A DNA stretch of 64,000 nt from the NCBI GenBank assembly GCA_003013855.2, contig PVNU02003892.1, positions 62,001 through 126,000 of the forward strand, in the 5' to 3' direction. The notes below the pieces were generated by a model. That model saw only the letters and a list, made by a program, of their open reading frames with translations. It was not told the DNA's origin and did not search any database. The position numbers and the translations under genes were made by a program. Below are positions 45,059 through 56,725 of this stretch, piece after piece. Source of the stretch: Liriodendron chinense. Lineage: Eukaryota > Streptophyta > Magnoliopsida > Magnoliales > Magnoliaceae. How positions within the stretch are numbered: position 1 is the first letter of the stretch; each line of letters begins with the position of its first letter.

Positions 45059-45690
45059 ACTCTCACTCACTCTCATCCACTTCATCCAACTAAAATTGGG
45101 ATCTACTACATTTGTGGGTCATGTACGACGTGAATATACATCACATCATCCATGTGGGGTCCCACAATGTTGTATACATCATATACAACACATACATCAA
45201 ATGGGATTCACAGTGGTGGGCCCCTTAACAATTAAAATAGTAGGTGTATTTGTCACTACTACTTCCTGCAATGGGGTCCACTTGAGATTTTGAATTTGCT
45301 TCATTTTTGTTATCATACCCTAAAATGGGGATAAAATGCATGAAGCACGGTGCACCCCAGAAGGTTTAACGGTGGTCATCATTATCTCCATTGTTCACTA
45401 AGGTGGGGTCCACTTGGGGGGGGGGGGGGGGGGGACAGGTTCTCTCGCGCTATTTTTTTTTTATCCTCAAATTTCAAAAATTCAACGGTACTTGCCCGTC
45501 AAACTAAACAAAAAAAAAAAAAAAAAAAAAAATCAATGTCTACCAACCGTCGAATAACTAAAAAAATTATTCGATCAACCTTAGCCATCGAATTTGGAAT
45601 TCAACCATGAGTTTTGATGGGATTTTTCAACGGCAATGTCAGTTGAATTTTACATAATTTGACAACTTTAGGCCGTTGAAAATCTCATCT
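44863..45690. mobile_element. Terminal-inverted-repeat element with a nested foldback fragment
   Basis: Left arm blocks TTAGTTATTCGAC, GCCATCGAATTTTTT and GCGAGAGAACCT recur inverted on the right (AGGTTCTCTCGCGC near 45437, GTCGAATAACTAA near 45548, and CCATCGAATTTGG). Between them lie a CT microsatellite (45028-45063), a foldback fragment, a 19-G run and a 23-A run. Mutator-like by its long arms; target duplication not resolved. Confidence 0.55.
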
Positions 45691-45864
45691 TCTAGTTCCT
45701 CCCTTTAAAGTTCATCTACAACACGTGTGGCATGACTGTCATGTAGCTTCTTCAAGACCATTTGATCTGACCATGCCAGGGTGTACAGCTTATCGATAGC
45801 TTTTTAACAATATATTCTGACAAAATGGAGAGTACTAGATCAAGTGAGACCTCGGATCCACCAA

Positions 45865-46300
45865 GGTGGGTAGGACCCCTGATTGTGGGGCCCACCTCGA
45901 TGTATGTGACTACATCTATGTTGTCCATTCATATTGAAAGCTCATTTTAGGGGATGATCTAAAAAATGAAGCAATTCCAAATCCAAGATGTACCATAGTA
46001 GAAGAAACAGTGATGATCGAAAATTAAGAACTTCTTATGGGCCAAAAAGCTTTGGATCAAGATGATATTTGTATGGTCTCTGCATCTAGGTGTTTGTGAG
46101 CTTATCAACAGGTTGGATGGCACATAAACATTCCAGTGGAATCTGTGAAGTTTTTAATGGTGGGGATTCAATCACAATTGTTTCTTGTGGTGTGGTCCAG
46201 CTAAGATTTTGGTCAGCTTCATTTTTTGGATCATGCTCTAAAATGAGCTTTTAAAATGGTTGAACAATGTGGATTTAAGGCATATACATCAGCGCCTCAT
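45865..46300. repeat. Foldback element
   Basis: Left arm GTGGGGCCCACCTCGATGTA; the standard central AGGTTGGATGGCACATAAAC block is present. The right end is degraded. Confidence 0.65.
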
Positions 46301-46743
46301 TGCTCATATCCGAACTATTTCCTCCTCGAACCACTTTAACTACTATTTGAATCTCTCTAACTCTGATAATGACTTCTTCCGGCGACAGCTCTAGAACCCA
46401 AACCTGATTGAAGCCCGATTGAAGAACCCAGCTGGCCAGCTCTAGAAATTAGAAGAAAAAAAAAGAAAAAAAGAAGGTCAACTTGACCTGAATCAATCTT
46501 GTGACTAGCTCAGACTCGGATCGGTTAAGTCAGGACATACCAGACTCGGATCAGGTCAGGTATGCCCGACACCGAGTCGAGTCGAGTTCAGGTCAAGTAT
46601 ATTTCAACACTGGGTCGGGTCAAGTCAGCCCAAATTGATCCGACTTGACTCGATGCCCCGCTCTAGATTGAGGTTTCACCTAATCCACTCCGGACAAAAT
46701 GGTAGAATGCAAGCTAACTAGCCGAATCTCTTTCGATCATGAC

Positions 46744-47848
46744 TAGGGCTGGTCATAAGCCAAGTCAGCTCGAGAAACTCGATCGACTCGACTCGAAAAA
46801 GCTCGCCTTAGCTCGACTTGACTCAATAGAACAGGTCAAGCTAAGCTTCATTTAGGAGCTCGAGTCAGAAATCAAGTCATGAAGTTCAACCATTGGGTCA
46901 TTCGACTCGACTCGACTCGAAACTCAACTCGATTCAAGCTCAACTCGGCTCGAGCTCAAGCTCGACTCGTTTCATATAGATATTTGTTATAAAAAAAACC
47001 AAAAAAAAAAACATAATCTTCTTATTTCTTGGTTCTCTCTTCCCCCCTCCCCCACACACACATTGGGGTCCAAGCTTAGGACATATAAAGCCCCCACACG
47101 TTGGGGGGTTTCTTAATCCTACTATTTTGTTCAGGTAAGAACATTCCTTGTTGAGCATATCTAATGGATTGAGTAATTTCAAGTACAAAACATGGTGAGC
47201 ACATAGTGGTTGTGTATTTTACACGCTACATAAACACATGTGCTACGATGAGACCACACACCATACATATCTACAAAACAGGGGCTATGGTTAGACCAAA
47301 CACCATATGCATCTATTGATTGCAATTTTACGAGGGAGGTGGTGCATCTGATCCATGAATCAGTTAGGCCTCATCATGAAGATGGTCCACACAATAATTA
47401 GGGCAGTCCATTCACGTGGTGAGCTATGCATGTACTGTGTTAATTATGGTTCATAAAATATTACTAGTGATCTGCATTCAATGCATGTGTGACTTGGCCA
47501 AATAAAAAACCGATGAGAGCTAGGTCATTTTAATGGTGGGGTCCCACCCGTAGAAATACTATTCTCCCATAATATATGTGTGACTTCTCCAACTTAATGT
47601 TGTTGACTTTTAATTTGTATTTTATAATAAAAAATATAATAAATTGGGGTGGGAGCAAACTCGCCTCGACTCGATCCACTAGCTCGCCTCAAAAGTTTTA
47701 GCAAACAAGGCAAGCTCCAATGGTAAGCTCGAGGGTGAGCTCGAGCTCGAGCTTGAACTCGAGGAGAGCATAGACGAGTCAAGCCAAGCTTGGCCCACCT
47801 CGACTCGACTCAGCTCGATGTACAGACTCAGCTCCATGTACAGCCCCA
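46744..47848. mobile_element. hAT-type non-autonomous element, 1,105 bp, family 1 copy 2 (inverted)
   Basis: Starts TAGGGCTGGTCATAAGCC and ends in the complement of TGGGGCTGTACATGG. Flanked by ATCATGAC (46736-46743) and GTCATGAC (47849-47856), 8 bp with one mismatch. The interior is the reverse complement of 40866-41943 over its whole length. The subterminal part near the right end repeats a CTCAGCTCSATGTACAG unit. Confidence 0.92.
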
Positions 47849-48088
47849 GTCATGACCGTCCATGTTAATGCCCTTGACTTCGTTTTACATTTATGTTCAT
47901 AATTACACTTAACAGCACTAAATAGGATGCCTAAATCTAAAGGGATGGGTGCCTTGCATTTGGTACTTATTTCTAAAAATTAATACACTTTTATTTTCTT
48001 CAAGCCCTACCAGTTGACAACCCATTAGATTGCGTATTTGAGTTAATTCCATTAACAGAAATATCACGACAAGAAAAAACTTTAATAA

Positions 48089-48148
48089 AAGTTAAGGGTG
48101 CGTTTGGTTGCACCAAATATTACCTAATTGGTTCAATCAAACGCAACC
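48089..48148. mobile_element. Very small inverted-repeat element, about 60 bp
   Basis: GGTGCGTTTGGTTGCACC at the left is mirrored by GGTTCAATCAAACGCAACC at the right. A similar short unit lies at about 60661-60712. Confidence 0.45.
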
Positions 48149-48174
48149 TCAAAAGAAAATTACCGAGAATGGAA

Positions 48175-48703
48175 TGCATACAACGGGTGCGGATGAGCTG
48201 TTTCCCGGGTAACACTTTAGCTGGTGTTACCCTTACCGTGGGACCTACCTTGATGATGTGTTGTATATCCACTCCGTCTATCTGTTTCTACAGATTATTT
48301 TAGTAGGGGCTCTTAAAGATCATGCAGATATTAATATCTCAGGTGGACCACACCACAGGAAACAGTGGTTATTCAGTGTCTCACCATTAAAAATTTCAAA
48401 GGGCCCATCGTAATATTTTCGTAATGTTTATTTTCAATCCAACCTGTTGATAATGTCAATAAGATTTGGATGAAGTGATAATACAAATATCAGCTTGATC
48501 CAAAACTTGCATCGCCCACAAATAATTTTTAATGGTCATTCATCACGTTTTCTAGTGGTATGATCCACCTTAGATTTGGATCTTTTTAAGGTTTGTGATC
48601 ACGTCCTAAAATGAGATGGAAAAACAGATGGATGGAGTGGATTTACAAAAAATAGATGAAGGTGGGTCCCACACGGTAAGGGTAACAGTTAATCCGCTCC
48701 CAC
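48175..48703. repeat. Foldback element with GGGAGCGGATTA-type ends
   Basis: Left end GGGTGCGGATGAGCTGTT and right end GTAACAGTTAATCCGCTCCC. The arms include TTACCCTTACCGTGGGACC and CACACGGTAAGGGTAAC. No target duplication is visible. Confidence 0.8.
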
Positions 48704-48727
48704 CAAATAGGCGGTTGGTCCGGCTCC

Positions 48728-48775
48728 TTGTGTGAGAGAGAGAGAGAGAGAGAGTGTGTGTGTGCGTGTGTGTGT
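48728..48775. repeat. GA/GT microsatellite
   Basis: Alternating GA then GT dinucleotides. Confidence 0.9.
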
Positions 48776-49147
48776 CTTTCCCCTCAATGTAGTTACAGCC
48801 TTGGGACCAGTGATTCAATAATCAAGGCCATTGATTTTTTATGTCCCATCATGGATGGACCACAACCCATAATTTTTCCAGATTGGAAAATCCTAGGCAC
48901 TGATCTTCAGAAACTTCTCAGCTAAACCATTTATTAAGATTGTGTCTGCCAAGGAGATTTCTTGGACATGGATCATCGAAGGTGGAAAGAAACAGACCAA
49001 TGGTCTGGATTATCTAACTACTGGCCCCACATGTCAGAACTGAGAAAGTATGCACAGTGTGCAAAGCTCGCTAAGGATCCGTTATTTCTTAGGTGGAGTA
49101 GATTTCTTGAAATATCGCTACACCTAACCCTCCTGTAAAACAGACAA

Positions 49148-49584
49148 AGGAGGTAGTTTCATACTCTGCCTGAGTGTGATGGTTCATGCTCATGCATTCA
49201 AAAATCATGCACATGGCATGCATGTAATTCAAATTAAACCGTCCAAATCTTGGTGCTGACTGCAGATAGATGAAAACCATTCAATCAGGTTTGATTTAAG
49301 AATCCTAAATTCTAATTGATGAATATGAACTGTGGATGTTTTACATTTTAAGCATCCTTTGTGTGTCCACCAATCGGACGGTTAAGATATTAATTAAAGT
49401 GGGAACCAGAATTTGGACGGTCCAATAGAGGCTGTCAACAGGCTGGACTGGGCCTGTCTTAGGCCCGGATTTTTCACTGTCTGGGCCAGGCCGCTGTGTT
49501 GTGCCTAGTCAAAACCTCGCGTTTGCTTGCATGATGTCTGAGTGCATGCGTATTAACCATCGCACTCCGCCAGAGTATGCAAGC
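49148..49584. mobile_element. ATACTCYGGC-type inverted-repeat element
   Basis: Left end TTTCATACTCTGCCTGAGTG; right end complement TGCATACTCTGGCGGAGTGC. The right part includes GGGCCTGTCTTAGGCCCG words that may be a further insertion. Confidence 0.6.
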
Positions 49585-49689
49585 TCTTTTTATCAAGAAC
49601 CGGGGAGTGCTACTAACCAAACGCCACGTGGATGAAAATTGCAATAGATCGACCCCGTCCATCAACACAGTGGCCTCATGTGCACCCTA

Positions 49690-50045
49690 GAAACCAAAAA
49701 TTAGACTGACTCAAAACTCATGTAGGCCACACTGCAGGGAACAGTTGGGATGGGAGCATCCACCACTAGTTGTGTGTGGGGCCCATCGAGGTGTTTATAT
49801 GCCATCCAATCCACTCTTCTGATGAGCCTCACTAAAATGAATGGACTTAATAAAATAAAGTTATTTCAAAACTTAGGTGGGCCACACTAAATAAATTTAT
49901 ATGTTTTAGGTACTATTTTACTCTTTTACCAATGGCGTGGCCCACTTGAGTCTTGAATCGATCTTATTTTCTGAAGAAAGGTCAAACACATGGTGACCCA
50001 CCAGATGGACGTGATGGATTTTATTCACATAAATTATTTTTCATC
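49690..50045. repeat. Degraded foldback-family sequence
   Basis: Contains GGGCCCATCGAGGTGTTTAT and ATGGTGACCCACCAGATGGAC-like blocks. No clear ends. Confidence 0.4.
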
Positions 50046-50305
50046 CATGTTGGAGGTGGTTACCCCCGCTTTATCCCTACCCGTCATACCCTAGCGTTTT
50101 CGTCTCATGAAGAGAAAAAATCCAAATCCGGGATTTTCCTCATCGCCGTTTGGCTTCTTCTCATTTACTTTTTCCACTCTGTCACGAAACCAATCTCCAA
50201 CGGAAAGTAACCAAACGCTATCAACCCTTCTCTAACCGCAAAAGCGAAGGAATATCTGATACCACAAGCAAAGCCACTGCCTACTTTTCCATTTCTTTTC
50301 TACAG

Positions 50306-50762
50306 TATTTAATACTCTGGCTGCGCATGATACGCAGGTACTTATAAATTCCAATTTTTAAAAAAAATCGTCCCAAATTAAACCACTCGCTAAGTTACAT
50401 CATAAAAATCAGATGGCTTCAATAATCCTATCCTCTGATTAATGGACACTTTTTATTTTGAAAGAAGACCATTGGATAGTTTCATCTTAACCGTCAGATA
50501 AATGTCCATTAATCTAATTAATTAGATAATCAAATAAGAGTAAGTTTTGGGACATGATCCATCTAAACAGGTTTTAATAATTTAGACGGTTTATTTTGAA
50601 TAATTTAGTATGTAATTGTAGGTTGCTTGTTTTTTTCTTAATAAAGGTATCATCTTTCAAAAAAAAAAAAAGTTTGAACAATTTATACTGCATTTATGCA
50701 ATTTCTCAATAATTTCTAACGGCCTGCGTATCATCCATCACTCTACTGCCAGAGTATAAAAG
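50306..50762. mobile_element. ATACTCYGGC-type inverted-repeat element, best-preserved copy
   Basis: Left end TTTAATACTCTGGCTGCGC then ATGATACGCAGGTACTTA. Right end complement TTTTATACTCTGGCAGTAGA then GATGATACGCAGGC. Interior AT-rich, 457 bp, no coding sequence. Superfamily unclear because no target duplication could be settled. Confidence 0.75.
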
Positions 50763-51253
50763 AATTTATCCACTTTAAACATGGGGTGCATAGACCACTC
50801 AATCTGAACCGTCCAAATCGTGGGACCACCAAATGCGGCCCAAATTCAAACTGTTGGAAAGAAGTAGAAAATGATTCAAATTTGACAAGCAAATATCCAT
50901 CGGTTGGCAGTACTTAGAATTATTCAAACTATGCATTTTTTTAGTAGTGACCGTTCAACAGTGGGGCCATGATCTGGACGGTTTGAACTAAAGTACAAGG
51001 GTCGTATAATTCTCCCCCCCCCCCCCAAAAAAAAAAAAAAATCTTCCATAGTTGTAACAGAAATGTGATACAGTGATCGTACCATCTCTGGGCTTTCAGT
51101 TTGTAACAGTGGGGCCATTGTTCGGTGATCCAAACCGTTGATACAATGGGTCAGCTGGCTAATGGATGGCCCATTGGTTAAAAATCTCTTAGATAATAAT
51201 AATAAAATTAAAAAAAAAGTCTAAACCTCACGCCCAGCATATCTCTGAGAGAT

Positions 51254-51493
51254 AGACTACTATGATAGTTCACCACCACTTTGAAAATGATGGTGGCTCA
51301 TCCTCCTCTCATGGGCACTCATGCATGGGTGTCTAAGCCAACACAAAGGATGGAACGTATCTCGGAATATCACAACTGATCAACAAATTCTAACCATCCA
51401 ATTGATGGTTAAAAGTAAATAGTGTGTAGTCCCAGTTACAAACACAAAATTAGATGACTACTGTCAAATAGTGGTGAACAATCATAGTAGTCT
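51254..51493. mobile_element. Inverted-repeat element, 240 bp
   Basis: AGACTACTATGATAGTTCAC at the left is inverted as GTGAACAATCATAGTAGTCT at the right (about 19 of 20 matching). Non-coding. Confidence 0.75.
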
Positions 51494-51954
51494 AACTCAA
51501 TCTTTCATATTGGAATAAAAATAATAATAAAAATAAATAAATAAATAAATAAAAACTAAACCATCTCTGCAGGATGACCGTCCATCTCTTTCTCCCTGCA
51601 CGGCGAATGGACCGAACATACATAATCGGGTGATCTTAGCCATCTAATCAGCGGCCTTCACAGCAATGGTAGAAAAAATAACTTTAAAGGCTTGATGGTC
51701 CACATTTGAATTCAGAAAAGAAACAGCTAGGATCATCTGATAGATGTGGCTTGATGGACCATCACAAGCCTGACTGGCACACCATTCTGCCACGTGGCTC
51801 AATGACATTCCAGTTCCATGGTCTGTGACTGCAACCCTATCCTCTACAAATGAATCATAAGAAGAAGAAGAAGAAATAGAAAAAACAAGCCAGCAAAAGA
51901 TACAAGAAAACATCTCCCAATCTAATTTTAAAAAACGGTCAGAAACATCTTCTA

Positions 51955-52026
51955 AAATTCTAGAAGAAGAAGAAGAAGAAGAAGAAGAAGAAAAACCCTA
52001 GAAATCTCAAATTTCGAAAACAGAAA
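51955..52026 (-). promoter_or_regulatory. Probable 3' untranslated region of the OVATE gene with GAA repeat
   Basis: Downstream of the stop codon the minus strand carries a TTC triplet run (plus-strand GAA at about 51961-51991), preceded by further GAA triplets near 51860-51873. No clear polyadenylation signal was identified. Confidence 0.35.
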
Positions 52027-52821
52027 TCAAGAACAGTTAGGAAAGAGAGCTTCGAGTATCTCTGAGAAGACCTCGACGATAACCTGATGATGAAATGGTG
52101 AATTCAATGACAGAAAGCATCCAAGGAGCTGCTCCAGATCCTCCGCCGTGTACATTCGCATCTCAATTATCATCTCCACCATCGATCTTCTAAAATCTCC
52201 ATACGGGTCATCCGACGACTTCACCACCGCCACGCTCTCCTGAACTTTTCCTGCCTTTGTCTTTGGAATCGGACCCAACGGGCGAAAACCCACGTCCCGA
52301 TTTCCGCTACCGGCCTTTCTACGCCGGACTCTTTGGTATTCAGAAGAAGAAAATGAAGAATAAGAGTCGGACGAGAACAACGGCTCTGTCTCTTTCAACC
52401 TTTCCTCGTCGCTGCTGAAGAACCTCCAGCTATCCGACGAAGTGCTCAGGACTGTCGCATCGACGATCTTCTTGCCTTTGATCTTCTTTGCTTTGATCAT
52501 CTTCTCGGTTTCTTCCAACTGTTGTGAATTGAAAGGAGAAGCAGGTGACGGAGGAGGGCATCGTCGGCCGTCTGTATCGGACGGTGATGATCTCCTGTTC
52601 TGGAACTTGGGTTTGTTCCTGATGATGCTTTGTGTGGATTTGGGCCGGCAGATGGAAGGAAAGGTATTGTGGGGAGGATTGGACGGACGAGATTGGATGC
52701 GGCGGGAATCCCGAGGCAGGAAAACAGGTTGTGTGGCGACGTCTGAGAGGGTTTGGGATTGGCAGGAGCGGAGGGAGGAACGGAATATGCGAGAGATTCC
52801 CAGTTTCAGTCGCTTCTCCAT
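52027..52821 (-). CDS. OFP: OVATE family protein, OFP6/7/8-like transcriptional repressor
   Basis: Intronless frame of 264 residues starting at the ATG complementary to 52819-52821. The N-terminus (MEKRLKLGISRIFRSSLRSC) is the basic motif typical of the OFP6/7/8 group and probably includes the nuclear localisation signal. Residues 30-190 are Ser/Pro/Arg-rich and low complexity, with a serine block (about 149-160) that this subgroup usually carries. Residues about 194-260 form the OVATE domain: DDPYGDFRRSMVEMI, then the acidic DLEQLLGCFLSLN helix, then HHQVIVEVFSEILEALF. Length is normal for the family. OFPs act in the nucleus as repressors that bind TALE homeodomain (KNOX/BELL) proteins and also affect TONNEAU-linked cell shape. 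No LxLxL repression motif was found. A 213-aa frame overlapping its 5' half on the same strand is a shadow. The subgroup assignment is from sequence pattern only. Confidence 0.95.
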   Translation of the reverse strand: MEKRLKLGISRIFRSSLRSCQSQTLSDVATQPVFLPRDSRRIQSRPSNPPHNTFPSICRPKSTQSIIRNKPKFQNRRSSPSDTDGRRCPPPSPASPFNSQQLEETEKMIKAKKIKGKKIVDATVLSTSSDSWRFFSSDEERLKETEPLFSSDSYSSFSSSEYQRVRRRKAGSGNRDVGFRPLGPIPKTKAGKVQESVAVVKSSDDPYGDFRRSMVEMIIEMRMYTAEDLEQLLGCFLSLNSPFHHQVIVEVFSEILEALFPNCS

Positions 52822-52920
52822 TTGAGGGATTTTGAATGGGGGAGTGGGGGGGGGGGATGATGGGGCGCTCTCTCTTGCATTGTTTGGACAGACAGTAGGG
52901 GGAGCAATATATAATGTGTG
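52822..52920 (-). promoter_or_regulatory. Candidate TATA box and short leader of the OVATE gene
   Basis: On the minus strand a TATATATT sits at about 52906-52913, roughly 85 bases before the start codon, which would give a leader of about 50-60 bases. A run of Gs on the plus strand (C-rich leader in the gene sense) lies at about 52845-52857. No experimental support; called from position and sequence only. Confidence 0.45.
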
Positions 52921-53345
52921 GTGGGCCTAGAATATTGTACGTGTGGGGCCCACAACTCCTGAGATCATCCAAATTGTCCGTCTGCTGGTATGGATGGGGT
53001 ATGAGGGCCCCAAAATCTCCGCAATAAGATAGATGATCCTCTCCTGCTCGGCTTTTTGTATCGTATGGCAATCATGGGGCCCACCACTTCAAATTCGTGG
53101 ATTTACTTTAATTTTTGGATCCTCGCATAAAATGATCAATAAAAATGGATGAACCGCATGGATTTAAAAATCAAGGCTAATATGATGGGTATATGGTGGG
53201 ATTAAAATTTACACCATCGATTCCCTCATGTCTTATTTCTCTCCAAATCTTAGCTGTCAAACAAAAAATCTAGAATTGATAAGATTTAGAATTGATGAGA
53301 ATTCACATCATTGAATCCACTTCTCCTCAATTCGATGGTGCCAAA

Positions 53346-55642
53346 CACGCTGATAGATATAGTGCTTGATAGCGGGCACTTAGAATTGGCATGCATTCGC
53401 TCAAAATAAACCTGAATAAATTTTAGAATTCGTTGCCGATAAGTCACGGTCCCAACTAGACCTGACAAAATTCAACCCAACCCGACTCGATCGGTTTTTT
53501 CTAGCTTAGGATTGGAAAATTTGACTTGAAATCAAGTTTTGGGTTGACCCGACCCGACTCAACCTGAATTTTTATGGGTCGGGTTAGGGTTAAAGGTGAC
53601 CCAACTTGACCCGACCCGACCTGACCTAACCCAACCCGAATCATATAGGGGTTAAATAGACTATTATATATTAATTTTTTTATTAGTTAAATAATAATAG
53701 TTTTTTTTTTCTCAAACACCTTACTAATGATACTGAATGATGGAGGAAGTGGATTTCACTTCTAATGAAAATAGGCTCCATTTTTTTTGGTGGGTGTGCA
53801 CTAACAATTGGTGCACATGTTGTACACCGAATTCATTGGATCGGTCAACATCTGTTGATCCGATCAAAACCAAAACCGAGAGAAAATCTTCTCTCCCTCC
53901 CTTTCTGTCGAAACATCTCAAACAAACGCTATCCATTTCCAAGATCGTGTGACCCACTTTCGAACAACAGTTTGGCTAATCCAATCCGTACATATGGTTC
54001 GGACATGGAAGTCAAGTAAACTCCAGATGTTTCATTAAAGATATTGTTGTATGGTGAACACAGTTAAAAGCCAAAGATAGCAGTAGGTAACTGATTTCGT
54101 GTTTTCAGGCCCTTCAAAACTTAACCACTGAGACCAATGTGGCCCACCTTGGCTCGATCTAAACCGTCTATCAGTTTTTAGTATCAGTTTTAACTAGAAC
54201 TCAATTGATATCAAGTGTGGACGCTCATGTGTGTAACCATTGTTTCGCATATAAGTTGCGTTATGCAAGTGGCGGGTCCAAAAACAAAAATATTTCGTTT
54301 TCTTTTTCTCTCACCTTCATTTCTTTCCCTATTAACCTCGATCCATGACAATGCATTCGAGCAAATCTGAGTCATTTATAACCCTTGGTTGCAAGCTATC
54401 TTAGTCATCCATTGATGTTCACTCAGATTAGGGTTGAGAATGCCATCATATAAATAGGATTTTTCTTCCGTTTTTCTCCCTTCTTACATCCAGAAACCAT
54501 AAATCTCATGCTAACCATATAAACACATCCATTAAAAGGGGTTGGAGCTGAAATCTCAAAGTTTTTAAGCTCCTCGAAATGATTCTACTCTATCCATAGC
54601 TATCGGATTGAAGGAAAACTGATAATTGACGTTTCACCATTGGAGGTCAAGTCTTCTTCTGTTGCTACTGAGATCATTGTTGGGCTGCATTCATATAGTT
54701 CTTGTTGCTAAGGTATAAGTAAGATAATCAACCATTTCATCTTTTTCTTACATTTATGATCAACTCGGTTTGCTACTAAGTGGTAAACCGAGTCGAGCTC
54801 ATTCTATGCCTAGTTCATATTAGTTTATAGAAGTTATTTATGATACGAGGAATGTTTGATTTAGTTCAGCTATTTAAGATTGATCATGATTATATATCCT
54901 TGCTCTTGAAGTTCAATCTGGTTGAAACTAATTGGAACTTGTGCTGAGTTGACTCAACAAAACTCACTAAGTCCAATTTGAGGTGAAGTCTAATTCATGA
55001 CTACTCATGTCAAATTCATGAGCAATGTTGGGCAGGCATTGGTAGCTAAAGATTTGAATCTAGTTGTGAATTAATTTAGTAAAATTCCTTTATTAGGTGA
55101 GCCTTTTCTTGAAAATTCTTAGTATTTTGATTCAAATTGAAGCTTGAAATAAGATATAATTTCAGTTTAATCTACAAAGTTAGTTGATCATTAAAATGCA
55201 AGTCAACCCAACCCGACCTGATCTAATTTAGACTGGGTAAGGGTTGGGAAAATCCAACCCGAATTCAATTTGGATTGTGTTAGGTGGAAACGATGGAACC
55301 CAACCCAACCCAACCCAACCCAACCCATTGCCACATCTAGTCCCAACATCACATTAGTAAAACAATCCGAACCACTGATTCATGAACACTTGTTTGTGGA
55401 AAAAGGCCCATTGAATTTTTATCCGTCCAATAAATGTCCAACAATCAGGTAGCTCCATGCTGGCTAATTTGAACGGTTAAATAGTTTTTATTTTCAACCG
55501 TCCAATAAATGTTTACAAATCTGATAGTAAAATAATCAAATAAGTTTAATTTCTTGGTTAATGATACCCCTGAATTGTTGGACAGTTTAATCTGATCTAG
55601 TTGCCTGCGTATCACCTATCTCACTCCGCCGGAGTATTAAAG
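53346..55642. mobile_element. ATACTCYGGC-type element split by a hAT-type insertion
   Basis: The left part (GCGGGCACTTAGAATTGGCA) stops at the hAT element (53457-55339). The right part resumes at 55340 and ends with GCCTGCGTATCACCTATCTC, then CTCCGCCGGAGTATTAAAG. Confidence 0.65.
53457..55339. mobile_element. hAT-type non-autonomous element, 1,883 bp
   Basis: Ends TAGACCTGACAAAATTC and (complement) TAGATGTGGCAATGGG. Perfect 8-bp duplication GTCCCAAC at 53449-53456 and 55340-55347. Subterminal arms are GACCCGACCC- and CAACCCAACC-rich. The roughly 1.3-kb interior has no recognisable transposase. It lies inside an ATACTCYGGC-type inverted-repeat element. Confidence 0.92.
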
Positions 55643-55771
55643 TTTTTCTCACAGCTTTTGATGAAGAGCTGCACTAGGCTAACTCTCCAGCTTAGGTGGG
55701 CCACACCACGCGGATGCAGATATTATATGCATGAATTTACACCATTTCTTACTGTGAGCCCACCTGGTGAG

Positions 55772-56725
55772 CGGATTAGCTGTTACCCTGATAACACCTG
55801 AGTGTTACCCTAACCATGTGGGGCCCACCTTGATATATGTGTCATATATCCACGCCGTCCATCTGTTTTTCCATCTCAAAGTGATCCTAAACCTTAAGAA
55901 GGAAAAATCTCAGGCACACCACAACACAAGAAATAGTGATGAATAACCATTAAAAACTTTTTATGAGCTATAGAAGTTTTGGATCAAGCTCATGATCTTT
56001 GTATTTTCCATTCATCCTTGACATTATCAACTAGGGCAGTAAATGGGTCAGCGGACCGATGGGGTACCTGGACCCAACCCATTTAGACCCGACCCAGACC
56101 CGACCCATTTGTTAAATGGTACGGGTCTGGGTCCAAGAACAGACCCAATTGTTAAACGGGTCTGGGTCTAGTTTCCTTTATATTAGGCCCGACCTGACCC
56201 GACCCGAACCCATTTAGTAAGTGGGCGGGTTTGGTCTATGTTTCAAGGGACCCGTCTAGACCCGATTTTAAGCCTTGTAAAATGTTTGCATACTTAATTC
56301 AGACCCAGACCCATTAGACCCGACCCATTTATAAATGGGTCTGGGTGGATCTCCCTCTACCAGACCCAGACCCATTTATAAATGGGTCTGATGGGTTGAC
56401 TCAGACTTGACTCGGACCCGCCCATTTAGTAAAAGGGTCTGGGTCTAAAATTTAGACCCAGACCCATTTAGTAAATGGACGGGTCTGGTTTTGGCTAAAC
56501 CCACCCCGAACCCGACCATTTACAGCCCTATTATCAACAGGTTGGATGGCAAATAAACATTACACAAACCTTACAATGGACCCTTTGGAATTTTTGGTCC
56601 ACCTGAGATTTGGATCATATGCTTAATTTGTCAGACTACATCTTAAAATGGGCTGTAGAAATGGATGGACGGCGTGGATATACAACACATCATCAAGGTG
56701 GGCCCCATGGTAAATATTAGGTGCT
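55772..56725. repeat. Foldback element split by a family 2 hAT-type insertion
   Basis: Left end GAGCGGATTAGCTGTTACCC with the usual left arm; the right arm resumes at 56531 (TTATCAACAGGTTGGATGGC) and ends near GGTGGGCCCCATGG. Confidence 0.85.
56032..56530. mobile_element. hAT-type non-autonomous element, 499 bp, family 2 copy 2
   Basis: Same family as 24584-25098 and very similar along its length. Perfect 8-bp duplication TTATCAAC at 56024-56031 and 56531-56538. It sits inside a foldback element (55772-56725) and splits it near its centre. Confidence 0.95.

Noticed and set aside
52430..53071. 213-codon open frame on the minus strand overlapping the OVATE gene
   Set aside because: It lies in another frame of the OVATE coding sequence and its promoter, and shows no domain; the 264-residue frame has a clear OVATE domain.
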